Shown: piece after piece, positions 7,379-15,728 of the stretch
Numbering within the stretch: the first letter of the stretch is position 1
How the letters are laid out: each line of letters starts with the position of its first letter
From: a bacterium
Lineage (GTDB): Bacteria > Patescibacteriota > Minisyncoccia > Phycocordibacterales > Phycocordibacteraceae
DNA: 42,462 nucleotides
Assembly: GCA_023267755.1 (NCBI GenBank)
Contig: JAHFMR010000002.1
Location: forward strand, 1 to 42,462
Reading direction: 5' to 3'
Notes under the pieces: generated by a model
Databases searched by the model: none
Seen by the model: only the letters and a program-made list of their open reading frames with translations
What the model was told of the DNA's origin: nothing
Position numbers and translations under genes: made by a program

Positions 7379-10300
7379 TCAAAATAAGATATCGTGTCCC
7401 TCCGTTTCATCCTGGAGCATAAGCGAGGAGTCGATATCCGCGAGGAAGGAGGAGGGTTCAGAGTAGGTGTCGCTGCCGTAGATCTTACGTACGCGCGCGA
7501 GAGTGAGGACGAGCCGTTCCTTGGCGCGCGTCATCGCCACATAGAAGAGCCGCCGCTCCTCCTCTTCATCGCGCGCGCTCTCGCCACCCATCCCCTGATG
7601 CGGGAAGAGCCCTTCCTCCATACCGCTCACAAACACCGTGTCGAACTCGAGCCCCTTTGCTGCGTGGACAGTCATCAGCATCACTCCCCGCTTCTCGTTC
7701 GTGTCTCGTCGAGGCGGGTGATCTATCTCGTCTTGGTCTCCCGCGAGCGCCGCTTCAGCGAGAAAGGCGGCTATGGACTCCTTCCCGGCGAGTGTGTCGT
7801 GCCGTGCGGCTACCGACGCGAGCTCCTCCACGTTTTCAAAACGTTCACGGTCTTCTGCACTACCCTCATCGACCAGCGCGCGGCGCATACCGCTCTTCTC
7901 TATCACCAGCTTCACGAATTCAGACGGGATACGTGTGTCGGTAGCGCTGGCGAGCTCGGCGATAACTCGCTCAAAGGCCTCCACCTTAGCGAGCTCGCCA
8001 GCGCGCAACGCTGCACGTCCTCCCGCAGTGAGCTTACCGAGAGTTACTTTACCGATGCCGCGCGGCGGCGCGGCGGCGGCGCGCAGCTTGTCGCTCTCGC
8101 GCGAGGGGTCCATCGCGAGCCGCATCCACGCGAGAGCATCCTTCACCTCCTTACGCGCGAAAAAATGCGTCCCGAGCAGCTTATAGGGCACGCCAGCACG
8201 AAGCAGCCCCTCCTCGAGGGCGCGTGACTGGAAGTTGGTACGGAAGAGGATAGCGATATCTTCTGGCTTAGTACCCGCGCGCATCAGCTCTCTTATCTTC
8301 AGCGCGACCCAACGCGCCTCGTCCTCGGCACTCATCGCGATATGGAGCGTTATGCGCTCTCCTGCCTCACGCGTGGTCGTGGAGTACTTTTCCTTGCGGT
8401 TCTTATTTTTCTCAATGACTGCATTTGCCGCGTTGACCAAATTCTTCGTTGAACGATAGTTCTGCTTGAGAATAATCGTCTGCGACTGGGGATACGTCTT
8501 GTCGAACTCGAGCAGGTTCTCTATCGTCGCTCCGCGCCAGGTATAGATACAATTGTGCGTAACAATGCCATTCGCAATGAAGTTGTGCGTATTCTCGACA
8601 TCCAGATCGTATACTCGTGTCTTCCCCGTACTCACGCGTTCGACTCGAACTACGACATCCCATTTTCCTTCTGCGTCGAACACGGCCATACCCCTTTGTA
8701 CAGATCCAGCGGGAATAAATGGGAGTGAGTTACCATTTCTCGGATTTTTTTTATACCCGCCAAGTCGTGCAGTCCGCACGATAACACTGTCGGGGAAAAT
8801 CTCTCTAAGTGCTCCTACTCGCGATAAGAGTGCGCCGAAGTCTCTATGTGCTGATTCAAATCTCCAGCCTTTAGAAGATTTTGCCGATCTCACAGAGAAA
8901 CCGGCTTTTTTGAGCATCTGCTTCCCGATCACATCACTTCCCGCAACAGAAATGCGATGCATCGGTGTCTTTCCTCGGTGTTCACCACAAAGAGTTACAA
9001 CAATATTGCGTCGACTACTTCGAGTGACTTGTGCACGATGATGCGGATACTCAACTGAAAGCCCCTGATTCTTCAGAAGCTTCCGAGCTCCTTCTCCTGT
9101 ATCGAACGTTAAGAAAATGTTATCTAAGACCCCTTGGTCGTGCACATATCCGCCAACACTTCCTTTCCGCGCGATAAACGGTAATGTTGGGATTGCGTAT
9201 TGAAGTGAGAGCTTATATTCGAGAATACGCGCCTCTTGCTGGGAATCGTGAACGCCAATCACCCATACCGAATCTCCGTGCTCTTGGTTGCATCGCTGTT
9301 GAAATCCGATTGTCGGCCGATATTGTCCTTTTGTATACGTCTGCGAAACGCCGATTCTCCACCCCTTTTCTCGTTTGTGCATGAGATAGGTGAAATGGAG
9401 TTGAGGCGTCTCGCCAAGGCGGTATCCCGCGAAGTGAATATGATCCGGGGTACTCGTGAGTATATTTCCTGTGCGCGTCGTCAGGCAAATCAATTCGCCT
9501 CGCACGCTTCGTGCGGTCGCTCTCGTTACTCGTGCAGGGCGCATATCGCCACTCCCATAATTCGATAGCACGAGATCCCCCTTCTTTAGATTCTCTATCG
9601 CCCGTGTCGATCCTTCAGGCAAGAGTACTTGCGTTCCTGCGACAAGACACTGATCGATATCTCCTACTACAAACACGTTGTGGTGTTTCTCCGCGAGAAT
9701 GTTCGCGAGCCGCCCCTGGAGTGCGTTAGTGTCCTGATATTCATCGATATGGATGTACTTCCATCGATCTTGAGCGAGTGCGCGGATATCGGCGTGTTCT
9801 TCGAGCATCCTGAGCGGGAGAGCGATAAGGTCGTCAAAGTCGAGCGCCTTCTCTGCCGCAAGCGTCTTCTCGTAACGCAGCCACACCTCGGCGACAATCC
9901 GATTACCGAATCCGCTCCGCGCATACTTCTCATAAAACTCACTTGCACGCATCCCCTCACCCTTGGCTCGCGAGATACGCCCAAGCACCGCGCGTGGCGA
10001 AAGCTCTTTGGCACCCACATCAAGCGCTTTGAGCGCCGCGCCAATCGCCTTCTCCGAGTCATCGCGGTCGTACACGCTGAAGAATCGCGGAACCCCAATC
10101 GCTTTGCCATAACTCTCCAGAAGTTCCCGGCCGAGACCGTGGAAGGTAGCGATAAGCGGCACTGTTTTATCATCCCCGAGCATTGCTCGGACGCGCTCGC
10201 GCATCTCCCGCGCCGCCTTGTTGGTGAAGGTGACCGCGAGAATCTCACGCGCCGGTACTCCTTCACGGATTAAATGATAAATACGCGTCGTGAGCACGCG

Positions 10301-10399
10301 CGTTTTCCCGCTTCCTGCACCAGCGAGAACGGAAACAGGGCCGTGCATCGCAAGAACGGAGCGTTTCTGATCTTCGTTCAGGCCTTCGAGATATGTCAC
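7379..10399 (-). CDS. pcrA: UvrD/PcrA-type DNA helicase interrupted by an intein
   Basis: Superfamily 1A 3'-5' DNA helicase used in nucleotide excision repair and in removing RecA or stalled complexes. Motifs in order: LNEDQ (Q motif), AGAGSGKT (Walker A), FTNKAAREM, IDEYQDT (Walker B), VGDIDQ plus IYTWRGA (motif III, split by the intein), QNYRST, TVHAAKGLEFD (motif V) and FYVAMTRAK (motif VI). Without the 366-residue intein the mature enzyme would be about 640 residues, somewhat shorter than PcrA. I chose GTG 10399 (MTYLEGLNEDQ), the usual family start. TATATT ends 6 nt upstream of it, fitting a leaderless message; the TTG at 10417 would place the start upstream of this -10. It is divergent from the M23 peptidase gene. 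Confidence 0.93.
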   Translation of the reverse strand: MTYLEGLNEDQKRSVLAMHGPVSVLAGAGSGKTRVLTTRIYHLIREGVPAREILAVTFTNKAAREMRERVRAMLGDDKTVPLIATFHGLGRELLESYGKAIGVPRFFSVYDRDDSEKAIGAALKALDVGAKELSPRAVLGRISRAKGEGMRASEFYEKYARSGFGNRIVAEVWLRYEKTLAAEKALDFDDLIALPLRMLEEHADIRALAQDRWKYIHIDEYQDTNALQGRLANILAEKHHNVFVVGDIDQCLVAGTQVLLPEGSTRAIENLKKGDLVLSNYGSGDMRPARVTRATARSVRGELICLTTRTGNILTSTPDHIHFAGYRLGETPQLHFTYLMHKREKGWRIGVSQTYTKGQYRPTIGFQQRCNQEHGDSVWVIGVHDSQQEARILEYKLSLQYAIPTLPFIARKGSVGGYVHDQGVLDNIFLTFDTGEGARKLLKNQGLSVEYPHHRAQVTRSSRRNIVVTLCGEHRGKTPMHRISVAGSDVIGKQMLKKAGFSVRSAKSSKGWRFESAHRDFGALLSRVGALREIFPDSVIVRTARLGGYKKNPRNGNSLPFIPAGSVQRGMAVFDAEGKWDVVVRVERVSTGKTRVYDLDVENTHNFIANGIVTHNCIYTWRGATIENLLEFDKTYPQSQTIILKQNYRSTKNLVNAANAVIEKNKNRKEKYSTTTREAGERITLHIAMSAEDEARWVALKIRELMRAGTKPEDIAILFRTNFQSRALEEGLLRAGVPYKLLGTHFFARKEVKDALAWMRLAMDPSRESDKLRAAAAPPRGIGKVTLGKLTAGGRAALRAGELAKVEAFERVIAELASATDTRIPSEFVKLVIEKSGMRRALVDEGSAEDRERFENVEELASVAARHDTLAGKESIAAFLAEAALAGDQDEIDHPPRRDTNEKRGVMLMTVHAAKGLEFDTVFVSGMEEGLFPHQGMGGESARDEEEERRLFYVAMTRAKERLVLTLARVRKIYGSDTYSEPSSFLADIDSSLMLQDETEGHDILF
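8552..9649 (-). mobile_element. Intein in UvrD/PcrA motif III (366 aa)
   Basis: The in-frame insert begins with Cys (CLVAGTQVLLPEGS, block A) after DIDQ and ends GIVTHN before a +1 Cys of CIYTWRGA. Block B is seen in GNILTSTPDHIHF (TxxH) and block F in RVYDLDVENTHNFIANG. These are all the residues needed for protein splicing: Cys1, block-B Thr/His, penultimate His, terminal Asn, Cys+1. The central part, about residues 90-320 of the intein, does not show an obvious LAGLIDADG pair. It contains VWVIGVHDSQQEARILEY and a following YAIPTLPF segment, then two repeat-like stretches (LLKNQGLSVEYPHHR and MLKKAGFSVRSAKSS). I cannot name that insert; a degenerate or atypical homing endonuclease is possible. 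Confidence 0.92.
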
Positions 10400-10449
10400 T
10401 CTCGAAATATACCCCAAAAACCGCTCTCCACAGGTATAAAACTGCCCGA

Positions 10450-10477
10450 TTGACTCTCAATCTCACTGGTCTATACT
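10450..10477 (+). promoter_or_regulatory. Promoter of the LysM/M23 peptidase gene
   Basis: TTGACT at 10450-10455, a 16-nt spacer, TATACT at 10472-10477. Transcription would start near 10484. The leader carries a 10-bp hairpin, GAATGGCTTA / TAAGCCATTC (about 10509-10541), that could act on translation or transcription. Confidence 0.7.
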
Positions 10478-10637
10478 CGACATATAGTCTGATACGGAAG
10501 CACTCAAGGAATGGCTTATATACAGCGTATGTAAGCCATTCTTGTATTAAGAAAGCCCCACCGACCACCCCCGTTTACCTATCAAATTCGCCCCCCAATT
10601 CATCATACTTAGTATCGCGACCGCCCTTTCGGTCGTT

Positions 10638-11654
10638 GTGCTCACCCCAAGTCGCGCAAGCGCCTTTTGGCCTTTTTATACAAATGCAGGTGCCACAGCG
10701 GTAGCGAGCGTCCCCTACCAAACAGAATCCCCGACGTTTATCCGTGCAGCGACAAATATCGACCCCAATCCAAATAAAGGTCTCGGTGCTAGTCTCCAAA
10801 CAAGCGGCGGGCGGGCACTCCTCGCGTATGCTGGCCCCTCAGGCACGATAGCGGATGTCGCGAGCTCGACACCGCCTGACCGAATCTCGATATATGTCGT
10901 ACGAGCGGGCGACACGCTCTCCGAGATTGCTGATATGTTCGGAGTATCAGTGAACACAATCCTCTGGGCGAACAACCTGAAGGGTGCTCAAAGCGTACAT
11001 CCAGGCGACACGCTCATTATCCTCCCAATCTCGGGTATCGAGCACACGGTTGTTAAGGGAGATACGCTTAAGTCGCTCGCCAAGAAGTATGGTGCCGATG
11101 CAGACGAAATCGCCCAGTACAACGGTCTCGACACCACCATACCGCTCATCGTCGGCTCGAGCTTGCTCATCCCTGGTGGTGAAATCGGGACTCCTGTCTC
11201 TTCTGCGCCAGCCTCGACAAAACGCCCGGCGAGCCGAGATCCGTACCGCGGCGGTGGCGGCGCGCTCTTCGCCGGTTATTTCAGTAATCCAGTCCCGGGC
11301 GGCACTCTTACTCAGGGTGTTCACGGATGGAATGCTGTCGACATCGGTGCTGCACGCGGCACGCCTATCTACGCTGCCGCCGATGGCATCGTTATCATCG
11401 CGCGTACAGGCGGCGGATGGAACGGCGGCTACGGCAATTACGTCGTAATCACACACAACAATGGCACCCAGACGCTCTACGCTCATATGCGCTCCGCTAT
11501 CGTGAGCCCTGAGCAAGCCGTCTCTGCCGGACAGCTCATCGGCTACGTCGGTATGACTGGCCACACGACTGGTCCACATCTCCACTTCGAAGTCCGTGGT
11601 GCGCAGAACCCGTTTGCAGGATGCTCTGTCGGTTCTGTCTGTCAGCCGCAATAA
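10638..11654 (+). CDS. LysM-domain M23 family metallopeptidase
   Basis: Cell-wall hydrolase or wall-remodelling endopeptidase. Two LysM domains (YVVRAGDTLSEIADMFGVS and HTVVKGDTLKSLAKKYGAD) precede a LytM/M23 zinc peptidase domain with GVHGWNAVDIG (first His and Asp ligands) and GPHLHFEVRG (catalytic His and last ligand). The C-terminus has a Cys pair (AGCSVGSVC). The coordinates begin at GTG 10638, the only canonical start near the N-terminus. However, the same frame is open upstream to 10551 and encodes IKFAPQFIILSIATALSVVV ending at SRASA, a convincing signal peptide with no ATG, GTG or TTG in front of it. The true start is therefore probably non-canonical (for example ATC 10581), or there is a sequence error. 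Export is expected either way. Confidence 0.85.
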   Translation: MLTPSRASAFWPFYTNAGATAVASVPYQTESPTFIRAATNIDPNPNKGLGASLQTSGGRALLAYAGPSGTIADVASSTPPDRISIYVVRAGDTLSEIADMFGVSVNTILWANNLKGAQSVHPGDTLIILPISGIEHTVVKGDTLKSLAKKYGADADEIAQYNGLDTTIPLIVGSSLLIPGGEIGTPVSSAPASTKRPASRDPYRGGGGALFAGYFSNPVPGGTLTQGVHGWNAVDIGAARGTPIYAAADGIVIIARTGGGWNGGYGNYVVITHNNGTQTLYAHMRSAIVSPEQAVSAGQLIGYVGMTGHTTGPHLHFEVRGAQNPFAGCSVGSVCQPQ

Positions 11655-11665
11655 AGCGTCGTTTT

Positions 11666-13234
11666 CTATTCAAACCCAAAGAGTCCACGCGGGCGATACT
11701 GTAGTGCTTCGTGAATACAGGCGGGCGTAACTGTTTCAGCCCCTGCGAGGTCGGCGATAGTGCGTGCTACTCGCATTGTGCGGTGGTAGCTCCTTGGTGA
11801 GAGATTGAGCCGCGCAGCGGCAGTGGTGAGCGCTTCCTTTGCCGAGCTGGTAAACCCACTTTTCTCGTCGAGCTCGCGCCCGGTAAGCGCGGCATTTGCG
11901 TATCCCCTCTTGCCGGTGCGCTTCTCAACGCGCGTGCGAGCAGCGACAACCCGCTTACGTACATCGCTCGAGAACTCGCCACTGCTTAGTTTCGCGAGCG
12001 TGTCGTGCGGCACAAGCGGTACTTCTATCCAGAGATCAAGACGGTCGACGATAGGGCGCGATATGCGCCGTGCTTGCTTTGCGGCCGCACGTGCCGCGGC
12101 ACGTGCGTCATCAGAAAGTGTGTGCGCCGGATTCATCGCGGCAACAATCATACAGTCTGCGGGGAAGGTGACAGTCGCGCGTGCGCGCGAGACGGTAACT
12201 ACCCTGTCTTCAAGCGGCTGACGGAGCGCTTCGAGTGTTCGTGAATCAAATTCTGGGAATTCATCAAGAAAAAGTACTCCCTTGTGCGCGAACGTCACCT
12301 CTCCTGCCTTGGGGAAAGTGCCGCCGCCCACTATCGCCACGTGCGATATCGAGTGATGCGGCGCACGGAAGGGCGGCCAGTACACTGCCTCTCCTTCGGA
12401 GAGAAGACCTGCTGTTGAGTGTATCGCGGTAACCTCGAGCATATCGTCGTCGGTAAGTGGCGGGAGGATACCCGCGAGCGCTCGCGCGAGCATCGTCTTA
12501 CCGGTGCCTGGAGATCCATAGAAAACGATATTGTGCCGACCGGCCGCGGCTATCTCGAGCGCACGCTTCGCACTCTCCTGCCCCTTTATATCCGCCAGGT
12601 CGAGAGCGGGTGGTGGTGGTGCGATACGGCGATCGCGTACTAAACGTGGAAGTAGCTTCTCCCCTTTCAGGTGCTGGAGGAGTTCTGCGAGAGAGGCAGG
12701 TGAGAATATCTTCAAGCCGTCTGCCAGAAGCGCCTCGTGCGCATTCCCGGGCGGGACAAACACCGTCTTGGTGCCGTGACGTTTAGCAGCAAGCACTTGG
12801 GCGAGGACGCCGCGTACGGTCCGAATTGTTCCATCGAGTGCGAGTTCCCCAATAAAGAGCATTTCTTCTGACAAGGAGCTAATTTCTCCAGCAGCGATAA
12901 GATACGCGAGTGCAAGCGCGAGGTCGTAATGCGACCCTTCCTTCTTCAGATCTGCCGGCGAGAGTGAGAGCACAATGCGTTTGTTCTGCTGCTTGGGCGA
13001 CTTGAATCCGGAATGACGTATCGCAGCACTCACCCGATCACGCGCCTCCTCTACTGCCTTATCTGCGAGCCCTACCACCGAGAACGCGTGGAGTCCACGC
13101 GTCAGATCAGCCTCGACCGTGACGAGCTCTGCTCCAGGCCCTACCGGCTGGGCGGCAAGCGTCTTTGCGTAGCCGTGTTTGGGGAGCTCTGCAGTTGTAC
13201 GCACCGACACTGACTTCGGCTTACCTGCATCCAT
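11666..13234 (-). CDS. comM: ComM/YifB family AAA+ ATPase
   Basis: ComM is a hexameric helicase that drives branch migration during natural transformation. The N-terminal Lon-like subdomain ([21 protein letters not shown]), Walker A ([12 protein letters not shown]), Walker B ([11 protein letters not shown]), and sensor and C-terminal Mg-chelatase parts ([20 protein letters not shown]) are in the usual order over 522 residues. The loop after AMNP, which in many homologues carries CPCG and further Cys ligands, here reads [15 protein letters not shown] and is Ala-rich without Cys, so a zinc site is absent. The start ATG 13234 lies 8 nt after the stop of the DksA-like gene, so they form an operon. 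Together with comEC, pilB/pilC and recJ in this window it fits DNA uptake. Confidence 0.93.
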   Translation of the reverse strand: MDAGKPKSVSVRTTAELPKHGYAKTLAAQPVGPGAELVTVEADLTRGLHAFSVVGLADKAVEEARDRVSAAIRHSGFKSPKQQNKRIVLSLSPADLKKEGSHYDLALALAYLIAAGEISSLSEEMLFIGELALDGTIRTVRGVLAQVLAAKRHGTKTVFVPPGNAHEALLADGLKIFSPASLAELLQHLKGEKLLPRLVRDRRIAPPPPALDLADIKGQESAKRALEIAAAGRHNIVFYGSPGTGKTMLARALAGILPPLTDDDMLEVTAIHSTAGLLSEGEAVYWPPFRAPHHSISHVAIVGGGTFPKAGEVTFAHKGVLFLDEFPEFDSRTLEALRQPLEDRVVTVSRARATVTFPADCMIVAAMNPAHTLSDDARAAARAAAKQARRISRPIVDRLDLWIEVPLVPHDTLAKLSSGEFSSDVRKRVVAARTRVEKRTGKRGYANAALTGRELDEKSGFTSSAKEALTTAAARLNLSPRSYHRTMRVARTIADLAGAETVTPACIHEALQYRPRGLFGFE

Positions 13235-13242
13235 ACGATTTT

Positions 13243-13590
13243 CTACAAATGCTCGACGCAGGTTGTTGCGGCAGGATCAGCGGTAAGACGCGCCTCTGAG
13301 ATCTTCTCGCCACAGACCTCACATATGCCGTACGTATTCTTCTCTATCCGAACGAGCGCAGAGAGAACGGTGTCGTAGCGAGCCTCAAGATCAGCGAGGA
13401 TAGCAGCGTTCCCCTCACGACTCATCACCACGTCGGCCTGATCAGCCAGATCTGCTTCCATCCCTATTTCTGATGGTATAGGTTCCCAGTCATCTGGCAC
13501 GCTTGGGTTACGGCGTCCGACCGTCCCCATCTCTGACTCGAGTCGCGTTTTCTCCGCTTCGAGCTCCTTTTTAAAGGGTTCTGTTTTCAT
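13243..13590 (-). CDS. DksA/TraR-type zinc finger protein
   Basis: 115 residues with an N-terminal coiled-coil hairpin ([16 protein letters not shown]) and a C-terminal C4-type finger: Cys90-x2-Cys93, then Cys111 and His114. This is the DksA/TraR family, which acts through the RNA polymerase secondary channel. The acidic tip residues of DksA are not obvious, so promoter control is inferred from the family only. TGG TATTAT ends 6 nt upstream of ATG 13590 with no Shine-Dalgarno, so it is predicted to be leaderless. comM follows after 8 nt and is presumably co-transcribed. Confidence 0.85.
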   Translation of the reverse strand: MKTEPFKKELEAEKTRLESEMGTVGRRNPSVPDDWEPIPSEIGMEADLADQADVVMSREGNAAILADLEARYDTVLSALVRIEKNTYGICEVCGEKISEARLTADPAATTCVEHL

Positions 13591-13607
13591 TCAGGAATAA
13601 TACCAGA

Positions 13608-14735
13608 CTACGGCGTCCGTGCGGTGGCGAGCCTCCCGAGAATCTCGGTAAACGTTGGGATATCACGAGCAATAACCATCGTTCGATTATTCCAATAGCC
13701 GTACACAAGGATGATGCGCCCTGCAGCGTCACGATAAGCGCGAGCATCGTGATTTGCGATCGTTATATCAAAGAATCGTGGTGGGACAGGAGCACTAGAA
13801 GCAGCGATTGAGGACGTGGCCACTTTGTTCACTGGGGCTGTTGATGTGGCAGTCGAAGAAGCAGTACCCACTTCCGTTGTCGCAGCCGTAGGAGGATAGA
13901 GGTCGGTCAAGTAGAGCGGCATCACTGGCTCCCACGAGAGCATACCCGAGAAGGTGTCACTGTAGGACACGACCGACAATACGAAAAAGGGGCTCTGGAC
14001 GCTATTGATATGTATCACGCCCGCCATACTGCCGTTTGCGCTCACGTTTCGCACCAAGACGTCAGGCGCCGAAACCGCAGAGAGCGCCGCAAAGACATTG
14101 CCTGAACTCGTGGTGCTCGCTATCGTCAGAAGTCGGACTGTATCTGCGGTAAGCGGGCGGGCCACTGAAGCCTGTATTGCCTTGATGAGTTCTCCCCCTG
14201 TTCCTGAGACTTCCTCGCGTTCGTTGACAAAAATCGGCGTCGACACCACCGGAGCGACCACGGCCGGTGCTGCCACCGTCTGATAATGTGCATACGCTGC
14301 ATAGATACCGCCGATTCCGGCAATAACCAGCACACCTCCCGCGATAAGATAGCTCAGGTTCATACGCGAAACGGTCTCAGGCTCCACCGAGACAGCCCGA
14401 GGCGATGCATCCTGCTCGGCGGCGAGCACGGTTGCTGTTGATGCGTGCGTCTCCTTCACCCGATCGGAAAAATCACCCGAGTATGTCTTAAGCGGATTCT
14501 CAGGTGGCGCCTTCGGCGCTGCTGTAGGCAACGAGATCGAATCAGCAATTGATATTTGCGGCGGAGTCGATACTGGTAGCGCTGCAGGCGCTGCATCAGA
14601 GGCGGCGTCAAGCGGAGTGAGGTCAGGCGTTCCTCCCTTCTTGAGGATTTCCATATCTCCCTCAAACGTGCGGATATACTTCTCCGGCTGATCGTCAGTC
14701 GGAGATACGTTTCCGTTCGTCGCTTGAGTCTCCAT
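13608..14735 (-). CDS. Single-pass membrane protein, unknown
   Basis: 375 residues. The cytoplasmic N-terminal part contains two similar short motifs, YIRTFEGDME near residue 20 and LKTYSGDFSD near residue 82, separated by Pro/Ala-rich linkers. A transmembrane helix is at about 127-149 (YLIAGGVLVIAGIGGIYAAY). The outside region of about 225 residues has mixed alpha/beta character (SGTGGELIKAIQASVA, VRLLTIASTTSSG, ITIANHDARAYRDAAG). I do not recognise a domain; the repeated [FY]xGD motif could be a peptide docking element. The start ATG 14735 is preceded by TACTAT ending 7 nt upstream, another leaderless promoter. It ends 17 nt before the DksA-like gene but that gene has its own -10 box. Confidence 0.7.
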   Translation of the reverse strand: METQATNGNVSPTDDQPEKYIRTFEGDMEILKKGGTPDLTPLDAASDAAPAALPVSTPPQISIADSISLPTAAPKAPPENPLKTYSGDFSDRVKETHASTATVLAAEQDASPRAVSVEPETVSRMNLSYLIAGGVLVIAGIGGIYAAYAHYQTVAAPAVVAPVVSTPIFVNEREEVSGTGGELIKAIQASVARPLTADTVRLLTIASTTSSGNVFAALSAVSAPDVLVRNVSANGSMAGVIHINSVQSPFFVLSVVSYSDTFSGMLSWEPVMPLYLTDLYPPTAATTEVGTASSTATSTAPVNKVATSSIAASSAPVPPRFFDITIANHDARAYRDAAGRIILVYGYWNNRTMVIARDIPTFTEILGRLATARTP

Positions 14736-14774
14736 TACCCCTATAGTAACGCATCAGATGCGTGCTGCTCGATG

Positions 14775-15290
14775 TTATGCGCGTGAACTGATTGTGAACT
14801 TGTGCGGCTCGTCGCACATATCGGTGAAGGCGTGTGCTGCTTCCTTCAGCTTGCCCGAGGACGACTTCCCGAAGGAGATAACCTCTACCTGACATCCCTC
14901 GTTCATATCGAGATACTGGATGAGTGGAATAAAGTCACCATCGCCCGTCGCGAGAATGACCGTGTCGAGTTTGGGAGCGAGCTTTACCGCGTCAATAGCG
15001 AGCCCGACATCCCAGTCGGCCTTCTTAGCGCCATCGGCAAAGACCTGGAGGTCTTTAACCTTGGTCTCGATGCCGATCTTTGTAAGCGCTTCGAAGAAGT
15101 TCTTTTCTTCACCACTCTCGGTGGAGATAACATATGCAATCGCACGGACGAGGATACGCCCGCCGACCGCCTCTTCGAGCACTTTAGCGAAGTTTACCCG
15201 CGCCTTATAGAGATGCTTAGCGCTGTGATAGAGATTCTGTGTGTCAATGAATACGCCGACACGCTGGGCTGGATGTTTGATAACTGCCAT
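14775..15290 (-). CDS. NYN-domain (LabA/DUF88-like) protein
   Basis: 171 residues with the NYN/PIN-like fold: VGVFIDTQNLYHS at the N-terminus gives the first acidic residue, ADWDVGLAIDAV the second, and VILATGDGDFIPLIQYL the third cluster. These Asp residues form the metal site of LabA/DUF88 and related ribonucleases, so RNA cleavage is plausible, though the target is unknown. The length is normal for a one-domain member. It lies 78 nt downstream of rpsO on the same strand, after a weak hairpin and T-run, so it may be read partly from the rpsO promoter. Confidence 0.85.
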   Translation of the reverse strand: MAVIKHPAQRVGVFIDTQNLYHSAKHLYKARVNFAKVLEEAVGGRILVRAIAYVISTESGEEKNFFEALTKIGIETKVKDLQVFADGAKKADWDVGLAIDAVKLAPKLDTVILATGDGDFIPLIQYLDMNEGCQVEVISFGKSSSGKLKEAAHAFTDMCDEPHKFTISSRA

Positions 15291-15314
15291 ATAAATAGCT
15301 TATGAAAAACAAGA

Positions 15315-15338
15315 TAATAAAACGTAGCAGAACGCTAC
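15315..15338 (-). terminator. Weak terminator between rpsO and the NYN gene
   Basis: On the minus strand GTAGC-GTTCT-GCTAC is followed by GTTTTATT. The stem is only 5 bp, so partial read-through is likely. Confidence 0.4.
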
Positions 15339-15368
15339 TTCTCCTATGATACCAGAAAAGACACGGTG

Positions 15369-15635
15369 CTATTTCTTCAAACCAAGCTTCTTGATAAGCG
15401 CGTTGTAGTGGCGCTTGTGATTAGTTTCGAGGTAGCGCAGGTGCGAGCGGCGATCAGCCACCATCTGGAGCAGACCGCGGCGAGAATGGAAGTCCTTCGG
15501 ATTCTTCTTGAGGTGCTTGGCGAGCTCGTCAATCTGCTTGGAAAGGAGCGCGACCTGCACATCGGCCGAGCCGGTGTCAGTATCGTGTCGAGCAACGTTC
15601 TTAATGACCGTCGCCTTTTTCCTCGTCGTAAGCAT
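15369..15635 (-). CDS. rpsO: 30S ribosomal protein S15
   Basis: 88 residues starting MLTTRKKATVIKN, the usual S15 length. Family signatures are GSADVQVALLSKQI, LAKHLKKNPKDFHSRRGLL and the H-R-Y-L-E-T loop followed by LIKKLGLKK. S15 binds the central domain of 16S rRNA early in 30S assembly. ATG 15635 is the only start that gives the standard N-terminus. A promoter lies at 15646-15674 and transcription starts close to the ATG, leaving no room for a long autoregulatory leader such as that of E. coli rpsO. Confidence 0.97.
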   Translation of the reverse strand: MLTTRKKATVIKNVARHDTDTGSADVQVALLSKQIDELAKHLKKNPKDFHSRRGLLQMVADRRSHLRYLETNHKRHYNALIKKLGLKK

Positions 15636-15645
15636 AGGTAGCACC

Positions 15646-15674
15646 ACACTACCACGCCTTGTGAAATTGTGCAA
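15646..15674 (-). promoter_or_regulatory. rpsO promoter
   Basis: Minus strand: TTGCAC (15674-15669), a 17-nt spacer, TAGTGT (15651-15646), 10 nt before ATG 15635. The same -35 hexamer TTGCAC is used by the HU gene at 25601-25606. Confidence 0.55.
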
Positions 15675-15728
15675 GTGTCGCGAAGTTTACTCCAAGTGCG
15701 CACAATATTGGGTGCTACACTACCCTCT

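Noticed and set aside
10400-10417. TTG start of UvrD at 10417
   Set aside because: It would lie upstream of the -10 box TATATT; GTG 10399 gives the usual N-terminus and fits the leaderless pattern.
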